64,000 nt of DNA from an uncultured Clostridia bacterium (GCA_944392615.1 CALXXF010000007.1:1-64000); one strand, 5' to 3'; counted from the stretch's first letter, positions 54,394 through 63,491 are shown. The notes: a model not told the origin generated them from the letters alone. Numbers and translations are program-made.

Positions 54394-55023
54394 TCAGTTG
54401 TCTGAAAAGCTGTCGATAAACGGGCTTATGGCATCAAGATAGTATGACGCCATGAGCTGCGCTCCGGCTTTGGTTGGGTGCACTCCGTCCTCAGCCCAGA
54501 ACGTGGGCTCCTTGTCCACGCTTGCTTTGGCGAAGAGACCGTCCATGGGTATGTATGCATCCGCATATTCGCGCGCGAGTTTTCTTGTTATTTCGATCTT
54601 AGGAGCGAGATCTGTGCGGAAGTAGGCTTTGTCATCGGTATACAGGAGGAATTGCTCTATCATTATTATTTTGGCGTTAGTGTTCTTCTTCACATCCTCC
54701 AGAATTGTGCGGTAGCAGTATTCAAAATACTCGTGCTTCATCCAGTTGGTCTGAGGAGCGCTGTTATGCCAGGTGTCATTTACTCCTATGAGTATTGAAA
54801 TAACGTCGGGCTGTATGTTTATGGCATCCTCCTGCCACCTTGCAAGGAGCAATTCGGCTCTGTCTCCGGACACTCCTTTGTTTATAAATTCAAACTTTCT
54901 GTCGGGGTATTTTTCCTTTATCAGCGCGGCTGCGTAAAACGGGTATCCTTCTCCCAGGTCGTACTTGTCCGCGCGGTTCCTGCCTGCGTCGGTTATGCTG
55001 TCTCCCTGAAATAATATCCTCAT
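54394..55023 (-). CDS. SGNH/GDSL-type esterase or lipase
   Basis: The 209-residue protein has the SGNH catalytic elements: FQGDSITDAG (block I, Ser about 8), GVSGDR (block II), IGVNDTW (block III, Asn) and DGVHPTKAG (block V, Asp-His, about 186-194). It hydrolyses ester bonds, commonly acetyl groups on sugars, but the substrate is unknown. No signal peptide is present, so it is cytoplasmic. ATG 55023 follows GAGGTG; a longer frame starting at 55200 runs through the region upstream and is not supported. Confidence 0.92.
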   Translation of the reverse strand: MRILFQGDSITDAGRNRADKYDLGEGYPFYAAALIKEKYPDRKFEFINKGVSGDRAELLLARWQEDAINIQPDVISILIGVNDTWHNSAPQTNWMKHEYFEYCYRTILEDVKKNTNAKIIMIEQFLLYTDDKAYFRTDLAPKIEITRKLAREYADAYIPMDGLFAKASVDKEPTFWAEDGVHPTKAGAQLMASYYLDAISPFIDSFSDN

Positions 55024-55178
55024 AAAAATCACCTCTGTTTTTAAGATGTTCCCGCCTGTGGAGGACGTCAAGCCTTCTATTGTATACAGTATAGCATTAT
55101 CGATCTGCTTTTTCAATTCCTTTGCGCCCTTATGTGCAAATTTTTTTGAGGTAATTAAAAGCCTTTTCCACTTTTGCG

Positions 55179-55318
55179 GACGGGGCATGCAGGCGGGCAT
55201 GTAGTCGGGTGCACGGATGGGGTATGTAGGCGGGCGTGCGGACGGGGTATGCAGTGGGGCATGCGGATGGGTATGCAGACGGGCGCACGGATGGAAAAAC
55301 GGACGGGTATGCAGACGG
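55179..55318. repeat. GC-rich tandem array of 10- to 12-bp words
   Basis: Words such as GGGGCATGC, GGGGTATGC, GGGCGTGCGGAC and GGATGGGTATGCAGAC recur about twelve times over 140 bases. The unit is short and degenerate. It lies in the 550-base gap between the divergent SGNH and acyl-ligase genes. Confidence 0.85.
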
Positions 55319-55415
55319 AGTATATTTGAAACAAGCCTCTATAAAAAATGTGAAATTTCCGGTTATTGCGCATGAAAACCTGAAGTTTTTTAATTGATCT
55401 TTCGAACAAATTTGC

Positions 55416-55444
55416 TTGACAAAAACGCTGAAATATATTATAAT
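55416..55444 (+). promoter_or_regulatory. Exact consensus promoter of the acyl-ligase/ACP unit
   Basis: TTGACA (55416-55421), 17 bases, TATAAT (55439-55444). The leader to the TTG start is about 125 bases. Confidence 0.9.
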
Positions 55445-55575
55445 TAACGATGATTGTTGTTTTATCAACAAAAAAAAGAAGGGGATATTCTGAGATTCCC
55501 GGACGATTTACAGGTTTTTCCACGATGTGCCCGGTAAAATCAGCGGGATATTAGCCTCGATATAAGGAAAGAAGG

Positions 55576-57279
55576 TTGATCACCATTAAAAAGCCCGAAT
55601 ATAAAGGTAAGATCGCGACCGACCTGAGAGATGTGATAGTAAAGAGCGCGCAGATGTACAAGGATAAGCCGCGCTACATTTACAAACAGAAGCGCCGCGA
55701 GTGTGTGTTCACATACAACGACTTTCTGAATGAAATGAATGCAATCGGAACCGCATTCATAAAATTGGGAATAGGAGGCGCGACGATTGCCGTTATAGGC
55801 GACACTCACCCGTCATATGTGACGACATATTACGCTACTGTAAACGGAAACGGCATTATAGTTCCGCTTGACAAGGAGCTTAAGGATGAAGAGATAGTAG
55901 GGTTCATCAACAAAAGTCATGCCTCAGCCGTTGTCTACACAGAGTGCTACAACAACCGCATGGCTCTTCTTGCCGACAGCCTGCCCGACGTCAGGTATTT
56001 CATACCTATAGAGGCTTCCACAGAGAGGACTCAGTGCGAAAGAATACTTCCGTTCAGCAAACTGGTTGAAACAGGAATGGCGGCTCTTGAGTCAGGCGAC
56101 AGAACATATCTTGATATTGAAATAGACATGGACAAGACCTGCGCCCTGCTTTTCACCTCCGGAACCACCGGCACAAGCAAGGGAGTCATGCTGTCACAGA
56201 GAAATCTGACTGCCGCTACAAATTCCTCGTGCATGTCGATGTATCATGTAAACGAAAAATCGAGGCTTGTCTCGGTGCTACCTATACACCATACCTACGA
56301 AATGACCTGCGGACATCTTGCCGCCGCCAATATCGGGGCGACTACATTCATAAACGACAGTATAAAATATGTCATAAAGAACATAGAGAGCTTCAAGCCA
56401 ACTGCCATGCTTTTCGTTCCTCTTTTTGTTGAAACACTCCACAAGAAGATATGGGATACAATAGAAGCAAAGGGCATGACAAAGAAGGTGCGCGCGGCAA
56501 TGAAGCTGTCAAACGCCCTGCGCAAGGTAGGAATAGACCTGCGGAAAAAAATTTTTGCCGACATACACAAGACTTTCGGGGGATGTCTTGAGAGCATAGT
56601 TTGCGGAGGCGCACCGCTGTCACAGTCCCTCATAGATGACTTTGATGCCTTCGGTATACCGATACTCAACGGGTACGGGATAACGGAGTGCGCTCCCCTT
56701 GTTTCGGTAAATCGCCTTGGTATGGCACGTTCGGGCTCAATTGGCACCCCGGTTGAAAACTGCGAGGCAAAGGTCGTTCTTGACGAGGGTCAGGATACAG
56801 GCGAGATACTTGTAAAAGGCGAAAATGTCATGCAGGGGTACTATGAGGATCCGGCGGCAACGGCAGAAGTCTTCACAGATGACGGCTGGTTCAGGACGGG
56901 CGACGTGGGATATATAGATGACGACGGATATCTGTATATAACCGGACGCAAGAAAAATGTCATAATACTCAGCAACGGAAAGAACATATATCCTGAGGAA
57001 ATAGAGGAATATATATCCGTAATACCGGAAATAAAAGAATGCGTTGTGGTCGGAAGAAAGAACAACAGCGGTGAGACTGTCATAACCGCTCTTGTTTATG
57101 CAGATGAGGATCGCACACAGGGAATGGCAAGAGATGATATATATAATCTTATCAAGACTCAGCTCAACGAAGTGAACAAGAATCTGCCCCTATTCAAACA
57201 GATACATGAGCTGGAATTGCGCGATACCGAATTTGAAAAGACAACGACAAAGAAAATAAAGAGGTTTAAGGTCAGATGA
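55576..57279 (+). CDS. AMP-forming acyl-CoA/acyl-ACP synthetase
   Basis: The 567-residue protein is an ANL-superfamily enzyme that activates a fatty or other acid with ATP. The adenylation motifs are intact: TSGTTGTSKGVM (about 194-205), GYGITECAPL (about 366-375), a TGDVGYIDDDGYL stretch and the catalytic-lysine region TTTKKIKRF at the C-terminus. Sequence resembles long-chain acyl ligases. An ACP gene follows 37 bases later, so the acyl group may be passed to ACP rather than CoA. Start TTG 55576 is preceded by AAGGAAAG. A consensus promoter lies upstream. Confidence 0.92.
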   Translation: MITIKKPEYKGKIATDLRDVIVKSAQMYKDKPRYIYKQKRRECVFTYNDFLNEMNAIGTAFIKLGIGGATIAVIGDTHPSYVTTYYATVNGNGIIVPLDKELKDEEIVGFINKSHASAVVYTECYNNRMALLADSLPDVRYFIPIEASTERTQCERILPFSKLVETGMAALESGDRTYLDIEIDMDKTCALLFTSGTTGTSKGVMLSQRNLTAATNSSCMSMYHVNEKSRLVSVLPIHHTYEMTCGHLAAANIGATTFINDSIKYVIKNIESFKPTAMLFVPLFVETLHKKIWDTIEAKGMTKKVRAAMKLSNALRKVGIDLRKKIFADIHKTFGGCLESIVCGGAPLSQSLIDDFDAFGIPILNGYGITECAPLVSVNRLGMARSGSIGTPVENCEAKVVLDEGQDTGEILVKGENVMQGYYEDPAATAEVFTDDGWFRTGDVGYIDDDGYLYITGRKKNVIILSNGKNIYPEEIEEYISVIPEIKECVVVGRKNNSGETVITALVYADEDRTQGMARDDIYNLIKTQLNEVNKNLPLFKQIHELELRDTEFEKTTTKKIKRFKVR

Positions 57280-57316
57280 CCTTACAATACAGTCATATAC
57301 TTTAAGGAGAAATGAA

Positions 57317-57550
57317 ATGTTTGATCGCGTTAAAGAAATACTTGTCAATGACCTTCATGTCAAAGAGTCTGATGTGACGCCTGAGGCAGAGCTGATCAAT
57401 GACCTCGGTATCAACTCTCTTGAACTTGCCGATCTCATCTGCGTATGCGAAGAGGAGTTTGACATAGAGATTGCCGATGACGATCTGAAGGGCTTCATTA
57501 CAGTCTCCGACGTCGTTAAATATCTTGAAAAAGCGACATCGGACAAATAA
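57317..57550 (+). CDS. acpP: Acyl carrier protein
   Basis: The 77-residue acidic protein has the four-helix ACP pattern and the serine that receives phosphopantetheine in GINSLELADL (Ser about 36). The usual motif is DSL; here Asp is replaced by Asn (NSL), which is seen in some specialised carriers. AAGGAGA lies 6 bases before ATG 57317. It is in an operon with the acyl ligase, so it probably serves that enzyme rather than general fatty-acid synthesis. No ACP synthase or FAS genes are near. Confidence 0.92.
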   Translation: MFDRVKEILVNDLHVKESDVTPEAELINDLGINSLELADLICVCEEEFDIEIADDDLKGFITVSDVVKYLEKATSDK

Positions 57551-57608
57551 AAAAATGGAGGTCGGCAGGAATGCCGCAAGGCGCATAGGCAGGCATTATC
57601 CAGTCAAG

Positions 57609-57648
57609 GGGCTTAATTCTCGCATTAAGGGCTTAATTCTCGCATTAA
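57609..57648. repeat. 20-bp perfect direct repeat, two copies
   Basis: GGGCTTAATTCTCGCATTAA occurs at 57609-57628 and 57629-57648, exactly repeated, just ahead of the terminator of the ACP unit. Confidence 0.95.
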
Positions 57649-57655
57649 TAAAGTC

Positions 57656-57698
57656 AAAGACCGTGATCGATCCGTATGGTCGGTCACGGTCTTTATTT
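57656..57698. terminator. Terminator of the acyl-ligase/ACP unit
   Basis: AAAGACCGTGA (57656-57666) pairs with TCACGGTCTTT (57684-57694), followed by ATTTGC. The next 200 bases to the phosphomutase stop hold no gene. Confidence 0.85.
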
Positions 57699-57905
57699 GC
57701 TTTTTTCAGACTGCTTCGATATGTCAGTTGAACGATTCAGACAATAACTCACAATGGATGAGTCCTCCGCTGATGCACAGCGAATATCCGGAAAAGTCAA
57801 ACGTCAGCGAGGCACATGGACATCAGCAGATACATGGAAAATCGGCTCACACCGGTGGCGGGCTACGCTGGTTTCGGTCGGTGTAGCGGTTGATTCACGC
57901 AGGCG

Positions 57906-59624
57906 TCAGACCCATGCTTCAACTGTCTTCCTGAATTCTGCGAGAAGGGCGGCGCAGCTATTCTGGTCTGCTCCGTTGATAAGGAGATACAGCTTTATTT
58001 TAGGTTCGGTGCCGGAGGGGCGTACTACGACTACGTTTCCTCCTTCGGTTTCAAAATAAAGGACATTTGACACCGGAAGACCTGTGGGAGTTTTTTCTCC
58101 TGTCACAAAATCTGTTATAGTTTCGGTCTGATAGTCGCGCATTGACATCACTTTCAGGCCGCCTATTGTCTTCGGAGGCTCCTTCCTGAGTGAATCCATC
58201 AGTGCCTTCATTTTTTCTGCTCCGTCAAGACCCTTCATAGCCACATTTACAGTGGTCTCGGTGTAGTATCCGTATTTTTCATACATTCTGAGCAGCGCGT
58301 CGTACAGCGTCATGCCCTTTGCCTTATAATATGCCGCCATTTCGACTATGAGCATCGAAGCAACAACGCTGTCCTTGTCGCGCGCGTACGTGCCTTTGAG
58401 ATAGCCGTACGACTCTTCAAAGCCGAACAGATAGTGTCCGTCTCCCACGTCGTCGTGATTTTTTATGACCTCTCCGATGAATTTGAAGCCGGTTAGCACA
58501 TTGTATATGTCAACATTGTGCTCGCGGCATATTTTTGTGGCAAGCTCGGTTGAGACAATCGTCTTTACTGCGTAAGGCTTGTCGGGCATTGTGCCTGTAT
58601 TTTCGTATGCCGTGAGGATATAGTCAAGAAGAAGCGCTCCCACCTGATTGCCCGTTATGGACATGAACTGACCGTCCGCACGGCGTATCATTATTCCGAC
58701 GCGGTCGGCGTCGGGGTCGGTCGCAAGTACGAGGTCGCTTCCCACCTTTTCAGCAAGTGCACAGCCGAGAGAAAGTGCCTCCGGATATTCGGGGTTAGGA
58801 CTCTTGACAGTAGGAAAGTTGCCGTCTATCACCATCTGCTCTCCGACTGTGTACAGGTGCTTGAGCCCGCAAAGGCGAAGTACCTCAGGAACAAGCCTGT
58901 GTCCGCAGCCGTGGAGAGGCGTATAAACGACCTTCAGATGGTCTGCCATAGAGGGAATTACCGATTTGTCAACCAGCTGGGCGGTGACGTTCTGTATATA
59001 AGCGTCGTCTATTATCGTTCCCACTATTTCAATGAGCCCCGATTTTACTGCTTCGTTGAAATCCATTCTTTTCACGCCGCTGAATATGTCGGTTGCTGAA
59101 ATGTAAGAGCTTACGAGCTCGGCCTGCTCTGGCGACAGCTGGGCGCCGTCCTCCCAGTACGCCTTATATCCGTTGTATTCCTTCGGGTTATGAGACGCCG
59201 TAACATTTACGCCCGCGATGCATCTGAGGTAGCGTATGGAAAAAGAAAGCACCGGAGTCGGACGAAGCGAATCAAAATAGTAGACCTTTATGCCGTTGGC
59301 TGCGAACACCTCGGCGGTCACCTTTGAAAAAAGGTCGGAATTGTTGCGGCTGTCATGTGAAATGACTACCCCTCTTTCCTGCTTTCCTTCCTTTATTATG
59401 AGATTTGCAAAGCCCTGCGTCGCATGTGCGACGGTGTAAACGTTCATGGCGTTCATCCCTGCGACCATGGTTCCGCGCAAACCTCCGGTCCCGAAAGCAA
59501 GGTATGAAATAAACCTGAATTTGATCTCCTCTTCATTGTCGGCAAGAGCCTTCAGCTCCGCTTTTGTTGCAGCGTCCACCTTGTCGGAGGACATCCATCT
59601 GAGATATTCCTGCTTGTAATCCAT
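57906..59624 (-). CDS. pgcA: Phosphoglucomutase/phosphomannomutase (alpha-D-phosphohexomutase)
   Basis: The 572-residue protein has the four-domain phosphohexomutase layout, length typical of the Firmicutes PgcA type. The catalytic serine lies in TASHNP (about 143-148), the metal motif is DPDADRVGI (about 306-314), the sugar motif is GFEESYGYL and the phosphate-binding segment RPSGTEPKIK lies near the end. It converts glucose-1-phosphate and glucose-6-phosphate, linking glycogen and cell-wall precursors to glycolysis. AAAGGAG lies 7 bases before ATG. The gene is followed by a prephenate-dehydratase-like gene further upstream on the minus strand. Confidence 0.95.
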   Translation of the reverse strand: MDYKQEYLRWMSSDKVDAATKAELKALADNEEEIKFRFISYLAFGTGGLRGTMVAGMNAMNVYTVAHATQGFANLIIKEGKQERGVVISHDSRNNSDLFSKVTAEVFAANGIKVYYFDSLRPTPVLSFSIRYLRCIAGVNVTASHNPKEYNGYKAYWEDGAQLSPEQAELVSSYISATDIFSGVKRMDFNEAVKSGLIEIVGTIIDDAYIQNVTAQLVDKSVIPSMADHLKVVYTPLHGCGHRLVPEVLRLCGLKHLYTVGEQMVIDGNFPTVKSPNPEYPEALSLGCALAEKVGSDLVLATDPDADRVGIMIRRADGQFMSITGNQVGALLLDYILTAYENTGTMPDKPYAVKTIVSTELATKICREHNVDIYNVLTGFKFIGEVIKNHDDVGDGHYLFGFEESYGYLKGTYARDKDSVVASMLIVEMAAYYKAKGMTLYDALLRMYEKYGYYTETTVNVAMKGLDGAEKMKALMDSLRKEPPKTIGGLKVMSMRDYQTETITDFVTGEKTPTGLPVSNVLYFETEGGNVVVVRPSGTEPKIKLYLLINGADQNSCAALLAEFRKTVEAWV

Positions 59625-59701
59625 TCGCTGTACTCCTTTTTGTTTTTATGGTCTGTGTTGTTTAAATGTTTTCAGAAGCTTCCGCGACTTTTCTGAACGT
59701 G

Positions 59702-60646
59702 TCATGCGTTAAGCGGCGGAAGAACGCGGGAAAGTCCGGTTATAAGACTGTGTGAAAACTCGCACCTGATGAATGTAAGAGCAGCGTCGACAGATGCCTT
59801 TCTCTCAGTGCCTGCCGCCGCACTAAGACAGAAAGAGAGTCTGAATGCGGCAACGCCGTCTGCCTGAGATGATACGCGGCAGCAATCGGCAAGCTCAAAT
59901 CCGAGTATCTCAAGGGTACGCATGAGGTGGGAAAGGCGGTGCTCTTCGTCGGTAAAGGCAATAAGCTCAAGTGAATCCGCATTTTCCGAAAAATAGCCTG
60001 ATGACGAAAAAAGTCCGAATTCCATGATACCTCCCGGACCCTCAGCCCGGCAGGTGAGGAGCAAGAAAAGCCCGTATCCTTCGGTGAGGCGATCTATGCC
60101 AGACAGCCGTCCCTGCGAAGGGTCGCCGAGCGGCAATATGCAAAAGTCGCATCTGTCGTTGTAAAGCTCTTCACATACAGACTGCATGTCGTCAAAATAT
60201 ACCGCACGGCAGTCGCCAAACGCACCGGAAAACACCCGGTACGCCATATCAGAGTATGAGTTCCTGAAATAAGCTATCAGCGGTGACTCCGGCGGCGAAA
60301 AGGAGGGAAGGACGCATCTTCCGGTCATCCCGGAAAGCGTCGCTGCGGCAAAGGCGCTTACTGCCGGCTGGCATGAGCTTGATATGTCGAGGATAAAACG
60401 CCGGGTCCTGTCCGAAATGCCGTCATCAAACGGCACATGCATTTTCTCTGAAAGCCTGCGCTTCATATTTTCATATGAATACGTCAGAAGCTCTGCAGAT
60501 TCGGCAGGGTCGGCAGAGTCGCCGCTCAGCTCAAGGATTGTGCGGCACGCCTCGTCTATCTGACACGGAAGTCTGTCGTAAAGGCAAAACAGCTCCTTGA
60601 CGGCACACCTTATGTTTTCGCCGATCACATCTTCTTTTGCTGGCAT
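59702..60646 (-). CDS. Divergent prephenate-dehydratase-like protein
   Basis: The 314-residue protein has an N-terminal helical part of about 90 residues (chorismate-mutase-like length), then a segment (about 120-230) whose pattern SYSDMAYRVFSG...AVYFDDMQSVCEEL...CDFCILPLGDPSQG resembles the ligand-binding core of prephenate dehydratase, then an ACT-like end (about 240-300). Key residues of an active dehydratase (the TRF motif) are not evident, so it may be a non-catalytic or sensory relative. No aromatic-pathway gene is near. ATG 60646 follows GGGAGGA by 6 bases. The family call is by eye and uncertain. Confidence 0.45.
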   Translation of the reverse strand: MPAKEDVIGENIRCAVKELFCLYDRLPCQIDEACRTILELSGDSADPAESAELLTYSYENMKRRLSEKMHVPFDDGISDRTRRFILDISSSCQPAVSAFAAATLSGMTGRCVLPSFSPPESPLIAYFRNSYSDMAYRVFSGAFGDCRAVYFDDMQSVCEELYNDRCDFCILPLGDPSQGRLSGIDRLTEGYGLFLLLTCRAEGPGGIMEFGLFSSSGYFSENADSLELIAFTDEEHRLSHLMRTLEILGFELADCCRVSSQADGVAAFRLSFCLSAAAGTERKASVDAALTFIRCEFSHSLITGLSRVLPPLNA

Positions 60647-61019
60647 GGATATCCTCCCGCGCGGGCTCACGCATACGCCTGCACTTCTTGTCTTTTACGT
60701 GGGTTTTTGTGCCTGCGGCTAACATTTCCATTTGTCCCGCATATATCAAATCTCCGGTATGCCGGGTATCCCTTTGCTGCGGTTTTCATACATTATACCG
60801 TTATACCGCGGCTTATATTTTTTATGACGTCTTCTCTGTCGCCCTGTCTTGCCGCTTTTCATGTCCGTGTGTTTTCAGCTCCGGAAGGCAGAGCGGTCCG
60901 ATTTCTTCTGCACACGCTTTTCGCATGCAGAGTGCACACCCTTTTTCGCATGCAGATCAAACATATCTTTTGCGGATGCCTTTTGCCGATGCCCGTTTAC
61001 ATACTGCCGACGGCTGTGT
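60647..61019. other. Intergenic DNA with degenerate tandem words
   Basis: About 370 bases downstream of htpG hold no gene. Between 60917 and 60993, CTTTTCGCATGC-type words (CTTTTCGCATGCAGA, CTTTTTCGCATGCAGA, CTTTTGCGGATGC, CTTTTGCCGATGC) recur four times. Confidence 0.6.
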
Positions 61020-62894
61020 TCAGAGACTGTTTTCTATAGACGAAAAGCTGTCGTTGATGAAGCAGTACAGTTCGTCTGCGGTGAGTCTGCGCTGCGCAAG
61101 CAGCGAAAGATACCAGATCTGTTTTACCGCGGACACGAGCTTTTCGTTTTCAGCATCCTTTGACGCTGCATCGCACAGTTTGGTTATAAGCGGGCTTGAA
61201 GAATTCAAAATGAGCGAGTAAGACGGGTCATCCGTCGTTTCATTCCGGGAAGTAGAGTAAAATTTCATCATGTCGTCGAATCTTCTGTCAGATTCAGAAA
61301 GATTCAGAACGGCAGCCGGCGCTTTCTCTCCGAGCTTTTCGAAGCGGACGGACATGTCCTCTTTGCCGCTCCTGTCGCGGAAGAGCTTTGTTATTGCCTC
61401 TTTTCCTGCAATGTCGTCGCTTTGCCCGCCTTCCTCGCGCAGAGCTGCTGTATCAGAGTCCACGCGGCTGAAGGTTATTTTCATGTCGGATTCAAGAAAT
61501 GAGATATACTGCATGTCGAGAGGACCGGAAAGACAAACGACCTTTATGCCCTTGTCGGTGAACATTTTAACATACTGGGCCTGAAGAACTTTGTCGGAAG
61601 TGTAGTACACCTTGTCCTTATGCGTTTCCTTCGCCTGCTCAAGATATTCGTCGAGGTTCACGAAGCTGTCGTCGGTAAGCTTCAAAAGCAGAGCGCTCTT
61701 TACCTTTTCGTAAAATTTGCGGTCTTTTATCGCCCCGTATCTTGCAAACACCTTTATGTCTTCCCAGAAGCCCTCGTAGCTCTTCCTCTCATTCGTAAAA
61801 AGCGATACGAGCTTGTCAGCCACTTTTTTGGTTATGTGCTGGGATATTTTAGATACGTAGCCGCTGTTCTGAAGGTATGAACGCGAGACGTTGAGAGGAA
61901 GCTCAGGGCAGTCGAGAACTCCGCGCAAAAGGAGAAGATAGTCCGGTATGACTTCCTTGATGTTGTCCGCCACAAAAACCTGATTGTAGTACAGCTTTAC
62001 CTGCCCCTCAAGGGTGTCGTATTCACTGCGTATCGGAGGGAAATAGAGTATTCCCTTAAAGTTGAGCGGATAGTCTGCATTTATGTGTATTCTGAACAGG
62101 GGCTGTCTGAAATCGTGGAATACCTTGCGGTAGAAATCGTTGTATTCCTCATCAGTACAGTCTGAAGGATTCTTCAGCCACAGAGGATGGGTGTCATTCA
62201 CAGGCACCGGAGGCTTTTTATCGGCGTCTTCCTTTTTGTCGTCGGTCTCGTCCTGAGCTTTTTCAAAGAATATTTCGACAGGCATGAAGGAACAGTACTT
62301 TGAAAGTACTTCGCGGCATTTGAATTCGTCGAGGTACTCCTCCCCTTCTTCGTTTATATGGAGGATGACGTCTGTCCCGCGTCCTCTTTCGCAAGCGTCA
62401 TCAAGGATTTCGTATTCTCCCGAATCGTCGATACGCCAGTGTGTGCCGGGGGCTCCGGTGTAAGACTTTGTCACTATCTCCACAGAGTCCGCGACCATGA
62501 AGGCTGAATAAAAGCCCAGTCCGAAATGACCTATTATACCGCTTGCCGAATCCTTGCCTTCGTATTTTTCAATAAAATCGGCGGCTCCCGAAAGAGCGAT
62601 ATTACAGATATATTTCTCTACTTCTTCTGAGGTCATTCCGACGCCATTGTCAGATACAGTGAGGGTCTTTTCGTCTTTGTCGGCCTTTACAGTTATGCGG
62701 TAATTCTCTTCCTCCTGAGGTGAATATTCACCGAGGGAGGACAACCTTTTAAGCTTGCTCACGGCATCGCATGCGTTTGACACAAGCTCCCTTAAAAATA
62801 TTTCTTTTTCGGAATACAGCCATTTCTTTATTACCGGGAATATATTCTCGGTGCTGACCGATATCCCGCCTTTTCTTGATTCTTTTTCAGTCAA
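61020..62894 (-). CDS. htpG: Chaperone HtpG (Hsp90 family)
   Basis: The 624-residue protein is a complete bacterial Hsp90: ATP-binding GHKL domain (about 1-215; motifs ELVSNACDAV, DNGVGM, GHFGLGFYSAFM), middle domain (about 225-490) and C-terminal dimerisation domain. A poorly conserved acidic Lys/Asp-rich linker lies at about 215-235. It folds client proteins under heat and other stress in the cytoplasm. The start is TTG 62894 with AAAGGA about 11 bases upstream, and the leader is about 125 bases from a consensus promoter. No CIRCE or sigma-32 site was seen. Confidence 0.97.
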   Translation of the reverse strand: MTEKESRKGGISVSTENIFPVIKKWLYSEKEIFLRELVSNACDAVSKLKRLSSLGEYSPQEEENYRITVKADKDEKTLTVSDNGVGMTSEEVEKYICNIALSGAADFIEKYEGKDSASGIIGHFGLGFYSAFMVADSVEIVTKSYTGAPGTHWRIDDSGEYEILDDACERGRGTDVILHINEEGEEYLDEFKCREVLSKYCSFMPVEIFFEKAQDETDDKKEDADKKPPVPVNDTHPLWLKNPSDCTDEEYNDFYRKVFHDFRQPLFRIHINADYPLNFKGILYFPPIRSEYDTLEGQVKLYYNQVFVADNIKEVIPDYLLLLRGVLDCPELPLNVSRSYLQNSGYVSKISQHITKKVADKLVSLFTNERKSYEGFWEDIKVFARYGAIKDRKFYEKVKSALLLKLTDDSFVNLDEYLEQAKETHKDKVYYTSDKVLQAQYVKMFTDKGIKVVCLSGPLDMQYISFLESDMKITFSRVDSDTAALREEGGQSDDIAGKEAITKLFRDRSGKEDMSVRFEKLGEKAPAAVLNLSESDRRFDDMMKFYSTSRNETTDDPSYSLILNSSSPLITKLCDAASKDAENEKLVSAVKQIWYLSLLAQRRLTADELYCFINDSFSSIENSL

Positions 62895-63027
62895 AAAATA
62901 TCAGTCCTTTCTTTGCGCTACAGCGTGACGGGCGTTTTCCGGCTTCCGCCATTGAATTCCTGCACCCGCCTGCAGCCGTACCCTGCGCTGGGTCCTGCCG
63001 TGCAGGACGGCTCTGCTATACGCTTAC

Positions 63028-63056
63028 ATTATATACCAATGCTCAGACTATGTCAA
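63028..63056 (-). promoter_or_regulatory. Exact consensus promoter of htpG
   Basis: On the minus strand TTGACA (63056-63051), 17 bases, TATAAT (63033-63028). The leader is rich in CTGC words and can form hairpins. Confidence 0.88.
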
Positions 63057-63198
63057 TTATCAAATCAATTATTTCTGACCGGAGAGCGTGTCGGAAAAAG
63101 CGTGAAAGAAAGAGAAAGGAAAATATTTGTAAATTTTTTGTTTCATACAGTTCACTAAATATTTCCAATATTTTAATAGTTGGCCCGCTGTTTCCGTA

Positions 63199-63227
63199 TT
63201 GACTAAAAGAAAAACAGGGTATATAAT
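63199..63227 (+). promoter_or_regulatory. Promoter upstream of the possible small RNA
   Basis: TTGACT (63199-63204), 17 bases, TATAAT (63222-63227). Confidence 0.8.
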
Positions 63228-63233
63228 ATAGCC

Positions 63234-63402
63234 GAAGAATAGTTTATCTTCTCGCGGGGTTACATACTTGACGCGTCTTGTTTCAGCGCGCCGTCTTTAG
63301 CTTCCGCGCAACATGGAAAATGACTGTTTTTTCATAAATTTCTCTCTTTTCAAAGAAAAAGGCGCTTTTGCGGAATGCCGACCGCACAAGCGTCCTTTTT
63401 CA
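63234..63402 (+). ncRNA. Candidate small RNA or attenuated leader (about 170 bases)
   Basis: A near-consensus promoter is followed after about 130 bases by an intrinsic terminator, with no ribosome-site-led gene between. The 5' end can form a GAAGA/TCTTC hairpin. I matched it to neither 6S RNA, SRP RNA, tmRNA nor RNase P. An ATG at 63313 opens a phenylalanine-rich frame but lacks a ribosome site. The alternative is an attenuated leader of the downstream flavin-reductase gene. Confidence 0.4.
63356..63402 (+). terminator. Terminator ending the possible small RNA
   Basis: AAAAAGGCGCTT pairs with AAGCGTCCTTTTT with one bulge, and an inner TGCGG/CCGCA stem. A T-tract is part of the right arm. 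Confidence 0.7.
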
Positions 63403-63416
63403 TTAATGGCAGCTGT

Positions 63417-63491
63417 TTCGGAGGCAACTGCTTCGGTGACGACCGCTTCAGAGGCAACCGCTTCGGTGACGACCGTTTCGGTGACGACCGC
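63417..63491. repeat. 15-bp tandem repeat, five copies
   Basis: Copies start at 63417, 63432, 63447, 63462 and 63477 and alternate between TTCGGAGGCAACTGC-like and TTCGGTGACGACCGC-like forms. The array directly follows the terminator at 63402. Confidence 0.95.

Noticed and set aside
63313-63380. Phenylalanine-rich leader peptide for an attenuator
   Set aside because: The ATG lacks a ribosome site, the DNA is simply T-rich, and the downstream gene has no known link to phenylalanine.
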